Source: an uncultured Oscillospiraceae bacterium
GTDB lineage: Bacteria > Bacillota_A > Clostridia > Oscillospirales > Oscillospiraceae
Direction of reading: 5' to 3'
NCBI GenBank assembly: GCA_947631215.1
Contig: CANRKN010000009.1
Span: 1-38,980, forward strand
DNA: 38,980 nucleotides
Part shown: positions 8,134 to 15,539 of the stretch, in pieces
Layout of the letters: each line of letters starts with the position of its first letter
Numbering within the stretch: position 1 is the first letter of the stretch
Made by a program: the position numbers and the translations under genes
Notes under the pieces: generated by a model
Database searches by the model: none
What the model was told of the DNA's origin: nothing
Seen by the model: the letters and a program-made list of their open reading frames with translations, nothing else

Positions 8134-9306
8134 ATGACCGATATGATACTCCTCAAAGAGGGCGAGGTGGTCCTGAAAGGACTCAATAAGCGCTCCTTTG
8201 AACAGAAGCTGACATCCAACCTCCGCCGGCGCATCAAGCGCTTCGGCCCCTTCACCGTGACCGCCAACCAGTCCGTGATATATGTGGAGCCCCAGTCGGA
8301 GGACTGCGACGTGGACGGGGCCTTTGAGGCCCTTACGAAGGTGTTCGGCATCATGACCCTGACCCGGGCCGCCGCCTGCGAGAAAGACCCGGAGGCCATC
8401 GCCAAGCGGGCCGCGGAGTACCTGCGAGAGGAACTTACCTCGGTAAAGAGCTTTAAAGTGGAGTCCCGCCGGGGGGACAAGTCCTTCCCCATGACCAGCG
8501 TGCAGCTGAGCCAGTACGTGGGCGGGGCCCTCCACGACGCCTACCCGGACCTCATCGCCGACATGCACACGCCGGAGCTTGTGGTGCATCTGGAAATACG
8601 GGACCGGGCGGCCTACATCCACGGCGCGCCGGTGCCTGGGGCGGGGGGTCTGCCCGTGGGCACGGCGGTGCCCGCCGTGAGCCTCCTCTCCGGCGGTATC
8701 GACAGCCCCGTGTCCACCTGGATGATGGCGAAGCGGGGCATGCGTATATTGCCGGTGCACTTTTTCTCCTTCCCCTACACCTCGGAGCTGGCGAAGGAGA
8801 AGGTGCTGGACCTGGCCAGGCTCCTGGTGCCCTGGTGCGGGCGGATGGTGGTGCAGGTGGTGCCCTTCACCCACATCCAGGAGGAGATCCGCGCCAAGTG
8901 CCCGGAGGACTATTTCACCATCATCATGCGCCGCATGATGATGCGCATCGCCTCGGCGGTGGCGGCGGACAACAAGTGCGGCGCCATCATCACCGGGGAG
9001 AGCCTGGGCCAGGTGGCCAGCCAGACCATGGAGGCCATGGCCGCCACGGAGGACTGCGCCGATGTGCCCGTGCTGCGGCCCCTGGTGGGCATGGACAAGG
9101 CGGAGGTCATCCGTTATGCCCGGCGCATAGGCACCTTCGACACGTCCATACTTCCCTATGAGGACTGCTGCACCGTGTTCACCCCCCGGCACCCCTGCAC
9201 CCACCCGAAGCTCCGGAAGGTCCGGGAGGCGGAGGCCGGTCTGGACGTGGACGCCCTGGTGGCCGAGGCCATGGCCGGGATAGAATTTATAAAGATAGGA
9301 TATTGA
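8134..9306 (+). CDS. thiI: tRNA 4-thiouridine synthase ThiI
   Basis: 390 residues. The N-terminal ferredoxin-like and THUMP domains (to about residue 165) bind tRNA. The PP-loop ATPase domain has the adenylation motif SGGIDSP at 186-192. The protein sulfurates uridine 8 of tRNA and in many bacteria also supplies sulfur for thiamine biosynthesis. It ends near residue 390 without the C-terminal rhodanese domain found in E. coli, the short form usual in Firmicutes. The dedicated cysteine desulfurase gene often placed next to thiI in Firmicutes is absent here. The start has no strong ribosome site, so translation may be coupled to the upstream gene. Confidence 0.95.
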   Translation: MTDMILLKEGEVVLKGLNKRSFEQKLTSNLRRRIKRFGPFTVTANQSVIYVEPQSEDCDVDGAFEALTKVFGIMTLTRAAACEKDPEAIAKRAAEYLREELTSVKSFKVESRRGDKSFPMTSVQLSQYVGGALHDAYPDLIADMHTPELVVHLEIRDRAAYIHGAPVPGAGGLPVGTAVPAVSLLSGGIDSPVSTWMMAKRGMRILPVHFFSFPYTSELAKEKVLDLARLLVPWCGRMVVQVVPFTHIQEEIRAKCPEDYFTIIMRRMMMRIASAVAADNKCGAIITGESLGQVASQTMEAMAATEDCADVPVLRPLVGMDKAEVIRYARRIGTFDTSILPYEDCCTVFTPRHPCTHPKLRKVREAEAGLDVDALVAEAMAGIEFIKIGY

Positions 9307-9310
9307 TAAA

Positions 9311-10552
9311 ATGATAGAGAATTTTGACGCGAAACTTAACGAGTACGCCCATTTGCTGGTGGACGTGGGCCTGAATGTCCAGGCCGGGCAGACGCCCCGT
9401 ATATCCAGCCCCGTGGAGTGCGCGCCTCTTGCCCGGCTGTGTGTGGCGGCCTGCTACGACCGGGGCGCCCGGGACGTGGTGCTGGACTGGTACGACGACT
9501 TCGCCGACCGGGAGGAATTCCTGCGGGCGGATGAGGCCGTGTTCGGCGAGTACCCCGCCTATAAGAAGATGAAGCTGGACTGGCTGCTGGAGAAGAGTGC
9601 CCCGGCGCTTTCCATCATCGGCTCGGACCCGGAGCTATTCAAGGGCGTGGACCCCAAGCGCATCCAGACCCACCAGCGGGTGGCCGGGGCCAAAGGCAAG
9701 GCCTACTATGACGCCATGGACGCGGGGAAGTTTCAGTGGTCCATCGGCGCGTACCCCACCCCCGCCTGGGCGAAAAAGGTCTTCCCGGATATGTCCGAGG
9801 CGGCTGCCATGGATGCTCTCTGGGACGCCATCTTCGACGTCTGCCGCATCACCGGGGACGGGAAGGCGGTGGAGCGCTGGCAGGAGCATGTGGAAACTAC
9901 CATCCGCCGGGCGAAGAAGCTCAATGACTACAACTTCAAGAGTTTGCATTATGTAAACTCAATAGGCACGGACCTCACCGTGGAGCTGCCCGAGAACCAC
10001 ATCTGGGAGGGCGGCGCGGAGGATACGGCAGACGGTGTGCGCTTCGTGGCCAACATCCCCACGGAGGAGATCTTCACCGCCCCCAAGTGGGACGGCGTGA
10101 ACGGCCGGGCCGCGGCGGCCATGCCCCTGGCCCTGAACGGGAATCTGGTGAAGGATTTTTACCTGGACTTCAAGGACGGGCGTATCGTGGATGTCCACGC
10201 AGGTCAGGGGGAGGACGTCCTGCGCCACTCCATCGACCTGGACGAAGGCTCCCACTATCTGGGCGAGGCGGCGCTGGTGCCCTACGACAGCCCCATCCGC
10301 AATAAGGGCATCCTCTTCTACGAGACCCTCTTCGACGAGAACGCCTCCTGCCACCTGGCCTTCGGCTCCGCCTATCCCACCTGCGTGAAGGGCGGGGCGG
10401 AGATGGACGAGGAGCAGCAGAAGGCCGCGGGCCTCAACCAGTCCATCAACCACGTGGACTTCATGGTGGGCACGGCCGACCTCTCCATCGTGGGTACCAC
10501 CCACGACGGGCAGGAGGTGCCCGTGTTCGTGGATGGGAATTTTGCGTTTTAA
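9311..10552 (+). CDS. Aminopeptidase, M29 family (AmpS/PepS-like)
   Basis: 413 residues, the usual length for M29 metallo-aminopeptidases, which use two metal ions to remove N-terminal amino acids from peptides in the cytoplasm. The conserved ligand regions are recognisable: NIPTEEIFTAP, the Glu in YLGEAALVPYDSPI, the His in ENASCHLAFGSAYP, and His and Asp in NHVDFMVGTADLSI. It begins 4 bases after thiI and is probably part of the same transcript. The next gene is separated by a 168-base gap containing a repeat element. Confidence 0.93.
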   Translation: MIENFDAKLNEYAHLLVDVGLNVQAGQTPRISSPVECAPLARLCVAACYDRGARDVVLDWYDDFADREEFLRADEAVFGEYPAYKKMKLDWLLEKSAPALSIIGSDPELFKGVDPKRIQTHQRVAGAKGKAYYDAMDAGKFQWSIGAYPTPAWAKKVFPDMSEAAAMDALWDAIFDVCRITGDGKAVERWQEHVETTIRRAKKLNDYNFKSLHYVNSIGTDLTVELPENHIWEGGAEDTADGVRFVANIPTEEIFTAPKWDGVNGRAAAAMPLALNGNLVKDFYLDFKDGRIVDVHAGQGEDVLRHSIDLDEGSHYLGEAALVPYDSPIRNKGILFYETLFDENASCHLAFGSAYPTCVKGGAEMDEEQQKAAGLNQSINHVDFMVGTADLSIVGTTHDGQEVPVFVDGNFAF

Positions 10553-10584
10553 AGGTGGCGGGCCTCTGACGCGATCGGTGTAGT

Positions 10585-10680
10585 GCGGCCTGGCCCGACA
10601 GTATCCCTGCCGCTAAAGTTCGCTTCGCTCACCAACCGCGTCCGGGACACTGCCGGTTCAGCCGCACGTCGGGTGGGCAG
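10585..10680. repeat. Intergenic repeat element, copy A
   Basis: This stretch matches 37399-37495. A 28-base core at 10612-10639 is identical to 37426-37453, and the flanks on both sides are recognisably similar. The core is bracketed by CAGTATCCC (10599-10607) and GGGACACTG, which can pair at 8 of 9 positions. Copy B has different bases in these arms but keeps a stem of the same quality. It fills most of the gap between the aminopeptidase and cinA genes and has no convincing coding content. Confidence 0.75.
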
Positions 10681-10720
10681 GGCCCGCCGGACTTTATTTG
10701 ATAAATTCAGGAGATATATT

Positions 10721-11992
10721 ATGAACTGTGAGATACTGGCCGTGGGGACCGAGCTCTTGCTGGGCAACACGGTGAACACCAACGCGGCAAACCTGTCGGA
10801 GCTCTTATCCGGCCTGGGGATAAACGTGTTCTGGCACACGGTGGTGGGGGACAACCCCAAGCGGCTGGCAGAGGCGGTAGCCATCGCCCGGGGCCGGGCT
10901 GACCTCATCATCACCACCGGCGGCCTGGGGCCCACCTATGACGACCTTACCAAAAACGTGCTGGCGGAATGCTTCGGCCGGAAGCTGGAGCTGCACCCGG
11001 AGGAAGAGGCGTTCTTAAAGGAGTGGTTCGCCCGCAACGGCACAAGCGGCTACACGGAGAACAACCTCCAGCAGGCCTATCTCCCTGAGCGGTGCACGGT
11101 GTTCCACAACGACTGGGGCACCGCCCCCGGCTGCGCCTTTGAAGAAGGCGGGGTGCACGTGATCATGCTGCCCGGCCCGCCCCGGGAGTGCCTCCCCATG
11201 TTCAACGCCTGCGCGGCGCCGTACCTTCAGAAGCTCTCCGGGGATGTGATATTCTCCCGGAAGATCATGGTCTTCGGCATCGGCGAGAGCGCCATCGAGA
11301 CCCTGTTTAGGGCGGAGATGGAAAAGATGGCGAACCCCACCCTGGCTACCTATGCCAAGTTCGGCGAGGTCATGCTCCGGGTCACCGCCAAGGCCCCCAC
11401 GGAGGCGGAGGCCCGGGCCATGTGCGAGCCGGTGGTGGAGAAGGTATGCGCCGCGCTGGGGGACAAGGCCTACGCCGTGAATGAGCCCAGCATGGAGGCG
11501 GTGAGCCTGCGCCTTCTCACAGAGAAAAATAAGACCTTCTCCGCCGCGGAGAGCCTCACCGGCGGGCTCATCGGGGAGCGGTTCACGGCGCTGTCCGGTG
11601 CGTCGGCGGTATACAAGGGCGGGGCGGTGACCTACTGCAACGAGGCCAAGGCCGCTATGCTGCATATCGATAGGGACCTCATCGAAGAAAACGGCGCGGT
11701 CTCCTATGAGACCGCAGCGGCCATGGCAAAGGGCGTGCGCCTCGCCGCCAACACGGACATTGGCCTGTCCGCCACGGGTCTCGCCGGCCCCGACGGGGAC
11801 GGGGTCCATCCCGTGGGCACCGTGTTCGTGGGCCTGGCGGACGCCGATAATGTGTGGGTGCGGGAGCTGCACCTGGGCACCGGCCGGGCCCGGGTGCGCC
11901 AGCTGGCCGCCAACCATGCCTTCGACATGCTCCGCCGGTACCTGCAAAGGCTGGAAGTGGTGCCGGAAAAGTACGTTCCCGCGGGGAAATAA
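10721..11992 (+). CDS. cinA: CinA family protein (competence-damage protein / nicotinamide-nucleotide amidase)
   Basis: 423 residues from ATG 10721, which has AGGAG about 8 bases upstream; an in-frame extension to 10583 would run through the repeat and is rejected. The N-terminal half is the MoaB/MogA-like COG1058 domain (AVGTELLLGNTVNTNA, TTGGLGPTYDD). The C-terminal part, from about residue 260, is the PncC-type amidase (FSAAESLTGGLIGERFTAL, GLAGPDGDGVHPVGTVFVGL). The two-domain form is typical of Firmicutes. Related enzymes deamidate NMN in pyridine nucleotide recycling. It lies 21 bases before the next glycosyltransferase gene. Confidence 0.95.
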   Translation: MNCEILAVGTELLLGNTVNTNAANLSELLSGLGINVFWHTVVGDNPKRLAEAVAIARGRADLIITTGGLGPTYDDLTKNVLAECFGRKLELHPEEEAFLKEWFARNGTSGYTENNLQQAYLPERCTVFHNDWGTAPGCAFEEGGVHVIMLPGPPRECLPMFNACAAPYLQKLSGDVIFSRKIMVFGIGESAIETLFRAEMEKMANPTLATYAKFGEVMLRVTAKAPTEAEARAMCEPVVEKVCAALGDKAYAVNEPSMEAVSLRLLTEKNKTFSAAESLTGGLIGERFTALSGASAVYKGGAVTYCNEAKAAMLHIDRDLIEENGAVSYETAAAMAKGVRLAANTDIGLSATGLAGPDGDGVHPVGTVFVGLADADNVWVRELHLGTGRARVRQLAANHAFDMLRRYLQRLEVVPEKYVPAGK

Positions 11993-12013
11993 CACCGCAA
12001 AGGAGGAAGCGCT

Positions 12014-12958
12014 ATGCTCCTTTCCATCATCGTCCCCTGCTATAACGAGCAGGAGGTGCTGCCCCTTTTCTACCGGAAGGCCGGCGAGGTGCTGGAGAAG
12101 ATGGGGTGCGACTATGAGCTGCTCCTGGTGGACGACGGGTCCAAGGACGGGACATTGGCCGTCATGAAGGACCTGGCCGAGAAAGACGCTCATGTGAAAT
12201 ATCTCTCCTTCTCCCGGAACTTCGGCAAGGAGTCGGCCATGTACGCGGGGCTTTGTAACGCCAAAGGGGACTATGTGGCCGTGATGGACGCGGACATGCA
12301 GGACCCGCCCAGCCTCCTGCCCCGGATGCTGGATAAGCTCAAGACGGGGGAGTATGACTGCGTGGCGGCCCGACGGGTGAGCCGGAAGGGGGAGCCCAAA
12401 ATACGCAGCCTCTTTGCCAAGGGGTTTTATAAGATCGTGAACCTTATCTCCGAAGCGGAGATCGTGGACGGGGCCCGGGATTTCCGGCTCATGAAGCGGG
12501 ACATGGTCCAGGCCGTGCTGTCCATGGGGGAGTATAACCGCTTTTCCAAGGGCATCTTCAGCTGGGTGGGCTTTAAGACCGCCTGGGTGGAGTATGAAAA
12601 CGCCGAGCGGGCCGCGGGGACCACGAAGTGGAGCTTCTGGGGCCTCGTAAAATACGCCATGGACGGGGTGGTGAGCTTTTCCCACGCGCCATTGAGTTTC
12701 ATCGCCTGGCTGGGGCTCATTATGACCGCCTTCGCGGCGGTGATGCTGGTGTTCGTGGTGGTGCGCAAACTCATCTTTGGCGACCCGGTGACCGGCTGGG
12801 CTTCCACCATGAGCGTCATCATCTTCATAGGGGGCCTGCAGCTATTCTGCCTGGGCATCATCGCCCAGTACCTGGCCAAGACCTACATGGAGACGAAGCG
12901 CCGGCCCCATTACATCATCGCCGAGACCAACGACCCGGATGCGGAAAAGATACGCTGA
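12014..12958 (+). CDS. Polyprenyl-phosphate glycosyltransferase (GT2, GtrB/DPM1-like)
   Basis: 314 residues with a very strong AAAGGAGG ribosome site. The N-terminal GT2 domain shows SIIVPCYNEQE, VDDGSKDGT at 39-47 and the catalytic MDADMQDP at 91-98. Two membrane helices follow at about 230-255 and 265-290. The same architecture is found in GtrB, CsbB and related enzymes that transfer a sugar from a nucleotide sugar to undecaprenyl phosphate for later use outside the cell. The donor sugar cannot be read from sequence. No GtrA-type flippase lies beside it. It is separated from the main glycan locus by ohrR on the other strand. Confidence 0.88.
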   Translation: MLLSIIVPCYNEQEVLPLFYRKAGEVLEKMGCDYELLLVDDGSKDGTLAVMKDLAEKDAHVKYLSFSRNFGKESAMYAGLCNAKGDYVAVMDADMQDPPSLLPRMLDKLKTGEYDCVAARRVSRKGEPKIRSLFAKGFYKIVNLISEAEIVDGARDFRLMKRDMVQAVLSMGEYNRFSKGIFSWVGFKTAWVEYENAERAAGTTKWSFWGLVKYAMDGVVSFSHAPLSFIAWLGLIMTAFAAVMLVFVVVRKLIFGDPVTGWASTMSVIIFIGGLQLFCLGIIAQYLAKTYMETKRRPHYIIAETNDPDAEKIR

Positions 12959-12965
12959 AAACAAT

Positions 12966-13002
12966 AAAAAACTGCCGCACGTTTTTCGTGCGGCAGTTTT
13001 TT
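12966..13002. terminator. Bidirectional intrinsic terminator
   Basis: Arms at 12966-12981 and 12987-13002 form a perfect 16-bp stem (GC core ACTGCCGCACG) around a T5 loop, with A and T tracts in the arms. It sits between the glycosyltransferase on the plus strand and ohrR on the minus strand and can serve both. Confidence 0.9.
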
Positions 13003-13013
13003 GCGGGCAGGGC

Positions 13014-13451
13014 TCACGCCTCGGCGCCCAGAAGCTTGTGCAGAAGGTTGTAAAGCTCCATGGCCTCCTTGGGCTCCAGGCGGATGCAGGACGCCAGGTG
13101 CCCGGGGATGTCCACAGCCTCGTCCTTCAGTGCCTCGCCCTTCTCCGTCAGGGAGACGATCAGGTTCCGCTCGTCCGTCTTGGACCGGGCCCGGACCACC
13201 AGCCCCTTCTCCTCCAGCTTTTTGAACAGGGGAGTCAGGGTGCCGGAATCCAGGTACAGGAGCTGGCCGGCGTCCTTCACGGTGATGGAGCCGTGTTCCC
13301 ACAGCACCAGCATGGTGATGTACTGGGTATAGGTCAGGTCCAGCTTGTCCAGATAGGGGCTGTAGCGCTTCACTACCTCCCGGGAGGCGGCGTACAGGGG
13401 AAAGCACAGTTGGTTGTCAAGCTTCAGGCAGTCGTACTTGTTGTTTGGCAT
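13014..13451 (-). CDS. ohrR: OhrR-type MarR family redox-sensing repressor
   Basis: 145 residues with a winged-helix MarR fold. It closely resembles Bacillus OhrR: LDNQLCFPLYAASRE near the N-terminus, LDKLDLTYTQYITMLVLWEH in the helix region, and LYLDSGTLTPLFKKLE followed by RSKTDERN in the DNA-binding domain. OhrR senses organic hydroperoxides or hypochlorite through the N-terminal cysteine, here C16. A second cysteine, C122, lies near the C-terminal dimer helices, so a two-cysteine disulfide mechanism is possible. The usual target gene ohr (peroxiredoxin-like) is not in the window. The gene is divergent from the glycan operon, and both upstream regions lie within 212 bases. Confidence 0.88.
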   Translation of the reverse strand: MPNNKYDCLKLDNQLCFPLYAASREVVKRYSPYLDKLDLTYTQYITMLVLWEHGSITVKDAGQLLYLDSGTLTPLFKKLEEKGLVVRARSKTDERNLIVSLTEKGEALKDEAVDIPGHLASCIRLEPKEAMELYNLLHKLLGAEA

Positions 13452-13485
13452 ACGGGTTTCGGTCTCCTCTTTCTTTGTCCCGGAT

Positions 13486-13514
13486 ATGATAGCACAATCT
13501 TACACAATTTGCAA
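13486..13514 (-). promoter_or_regulatory. Promoter of ohrR
   Basis: Read on the minus strand: -35 TTGCAA (13509-13514), a 17-base spacer and -10 TATCAT (13486-13491), about 35 bases upstream of the ohrR start. Confidence 0.65.
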
Positions 13515-13524
13515 ACACTTGTGT
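13502..13524. promoter_or_regulatory. Candidate OhrR operator (inverted repeat)
   Basis: ACACAA (13502-13507) and TTGTGT (13519-13524) form an inverted repeat around 11 bases and overlap the -35 region of the ohrR promoter, as expected for an autoregulated MarR protein. The half-sites loosely recall the TACAATT/AATTGTA arms known for Bacillus OhrR. The regulatory link is an inference. Confidence 0.45.
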
Positions 13525-13599
13525 GCATTTTTAAGAACTTTTACAAAAATTTCTTATGATTGGATTTGTCCGCCCGGGCCGGCCCGCCGGGACGGCTCC

Positions 13600-13628
13600 T
13601 TGACAGGCCAGGGCATACTAATTATAAT
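13600..13628 (+). promoter_or_regulatory. Consensus housekeeping-sigma promoter of the plus-strand glycan operon
   Basis: TTGACA (13600-13605), a 17-base spacer and TATAAT (13623-13628) match the sigma-70/sigma-A consensus at every position. Transcription would start near 13635, giving a short leader before the ATG at 13664. Confidence 0.85.
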
Positions 13629-13663
13629 GCTATACAGGAAAATGGGGCCATCGGAGGGTGAGT

Positions 13664-14599
13664 ATGGACGTGTCCGCCAGGGAAAAAATAACCGTGATCA
13701 TCCCGGTCTATAAGGCGGAGAAGTATCTCGCCCGGAGCGTGGAGAGCGTGCTGACCCAGACCTATAAAAATCTGGAGGTCATATTGGTGGACGACGGCTC
13801 CCCGGACGGCTCCGGGGCGCTGTGCGAGGATTACGCCGAAAGGGACAGCCGGGTGCGGGTCCTTCACCGGGAAAACGGCGGGGCCGCCGCCGCGAGAAAC
13901 GCGGGGCTGGACGCCGCCACGGGGGACTATATTGCCTTTGTGGACGCCGACGACCACGTGGCCCCGGATATGCTGGAAAAGCTGTACGCCGCCCTGACGG
14001 ATGCCGGGGCGGACATGAGCCTGTGCGGTGTGACCTATGTGGACGGGGAGGATAAACCCCTCATGGACCTGCCGCCCATGGCCGCGGAGGTCATCGGGCC
14101 GAAGGCATTTTATGAGCGGATGGAGTTCGCCCCGGAGGCCTGGCGGTACATCGTGCCCTGGAACCGGCTGCACCGGCGGGCGCTGTTCGACAATATCCGC
14201 TTCCGGGAGGGGCGCATCTGCGAGGACGAGATCCTGTCCACGGAACAGACCATATTGTGCAAAACCATCGCCGTCATCCCCGACGTGCTCTATTACGACG
14301 TGCGCCGGGAGGCCAGCGTCATGACCTCGCCGGTGAGCCTTAAAAACCTCGCGGCGGTGGAGGCCTTCACGGAGCGGTACGACTTCTACCGGGCCCAGGG
14401 CTGGCCGGACCTGGCTAAATCCGCCCTGCGCCGGGCGTATATAAGCCTCTGGACCGTGCTGGACAAGGTGGATGTGCCCGCCGGGCGGGCGGAGATAGAG
14501 CCCTGGGTGCGGGCCGTGGCAGGGCGTATGCTGGGCCGGGGGGATATGCGGGCGTTGTGGCTGCGGCTGCACTACCGCAGGCTTCTGGCCGGGAGGTGA
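13664..14599 (+). CDS. Glycosyltransferase family 2 protein
   Basis: 311 residues. ATG 13664 is preferred over GTG 13658 because GGAGGG (13652-13657) directly abuts the GTG but lies 6 bases before the ATG. The GT-A fold is clear: VIIPVYKAEKYL near residue 11, VDDGSPDGS at 42-50, and the metal-binding DADD at 94-97. Such enzymes transfer a sugar from a nucleotide donor to a growing lipid-linked glycan on the cytoplasmic side; the sugar and linkage are unknown. It is the first gene of the plus-strand glycan operon behind a consensus promoter and is closely related to the next gene, suggesting duplication. Confidence 0.9.
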   Translation: MDVSAREKITVIIPVYKAEKYLARSVESVLTQTYKNLEVILVDDGSPDGSGALCEDYAERDSRVRVLHRENGGAAAARNAGLDAATGDYIAFVDADDHVAPDMLEKLYAALTDAGADMSLCGVTYVDGEDKPLMDLPPMAAEVIGPKAFYERMEFAPEAWRYIVPWNRLHRRALFDNIRFREGRICEDEILSTEQTILCKTIAVIPDVLYYDVRREASVMTSPVSLKNLAAVEAFTERYDFYRAQGWPDLAKSALRRAYISLWTVLDKVDVPAGRAEIEPWVRAVAGRMLGRGDMRALWLRLHYRRLLAGR

Positions 14600-14603
14600 G
14601 CGT

Positions 14604-15539
14604 ATGAGCAGAATAAGCGTCATCATCCCGGTATACAAGGTGGAGGAATATCTGGACCGGTGCGTTCAGAGCGTGCTGGCCCAGACCCATGAGGATATGG
14701 AGGTCCTGTTGGTGGACGACGGTTCCCCGGATAACTGCGGGGCGCTGTGCGACGGATACGCCAAAAAAGACAGCCGGGTCCGGGCCATCCACCGGGAAAA
14801 CGGCGGCCTCTCCGCCGCCCGGAACACGGGGCTGGACGCCGCCAGCGGGGACTATATCCTCTTCGTGGACGGGGACGACTACATCGCCCCGGACATGGCC
14901 GAGACGCTGCTGGCCGCGCTGGAAAGCACGGGCGCGGACGCGGCGGTGTGCGGCGTGAAGTGCGTGGACGACGCCGGAAACGCGGTCCGGGAGCTTCCGC
15001 CCATGGAGGCGGGGGCGTTCGACCCGGCGGAGATATACCAGCGTATGACCTTCGACGAGTGGGCCTGGCGGTACGTGTCCGCCTGCAATCGGCTCTGCCG
15101 CCGGGGGCTCTTCGCCGGCCTGCGGTTTGAGGAAGGGAAGCTCCACGAGGACGAATTTCTGGCCCACCGGCTCTATGACAGGTGCAAAACGGTGGCGGTA
15201 GTGGCCGATGAGCTCTATTATTACGTCCAGCGGGGCGGGAGCATCATGAACGCGGCCGCGTCCCTGGGCCGGCTGGACCGGGTCCAGGCCCGGTTCCAGC
15301 GGTATATGTTTTTTAAAGAAAAGGGCTTCAAGGACCTGACCGGTCCCACCCTCCGGCGGGACTATGAGTTTTTGTGGGACGTGATGGCTCATGTGGACGT
15401 GAAGGCGAATAAAGCAGCCATCCGCCCCTGGGCCGCCGCCATCGCCTGTGAGCAGCTCAAAACGCTGGATATCCGGGGCGCGTGGCTGTGGCTATACTAC
15501 CTGCGCCGGGCGTATGGGCCCGGGAGAGAGGACGCATGA
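14604..15539 (+). CDS. Glycosyltransferase family 2 protein
   Basis: 311 residues, starting 4 bases after the preceding paralogue with GGGAGGTGAG as ribosome site. Motifs are SVIIPVYKVEEYL, VDDGSPDNCG at 38-47 and VDGDD at 88-92, followed by a helical C-terminal half that differs from the preceding protein. It probably adds one sugar to the repeat unit of the surface glycan. The stop overlaps the flippase start in the sequence ATGA, so the two are translationally coupled. Confidence 0.9.
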   Translation: MSRISVIIPVYKVEEYLDRCVQSVLAQTHEDMEVLLVDDGSPDNCGALCDGYAKKDSRVRAIHRENGGLSAARNTGLDAASGDYILFVDGDDYIAPDMAETLLAALESTGADAAVCGVKCVDDAGNAVRELPPMEAGAFDPAEIYQRMTFDEWAWRYVSACNRLCRRGLFAGLRFEEGKLHEDEFLAHRLYDRCKTVAVVADELYYYVQRGGSIMNAAASLGRLDRVQARFQRYMFFKEKGFKDLTGPTLRRDYEFLWDVMAHVDVKANKAAIRPWAAAIACEQLKTLDIRGAWLWLYYLRRAYGPGREDA

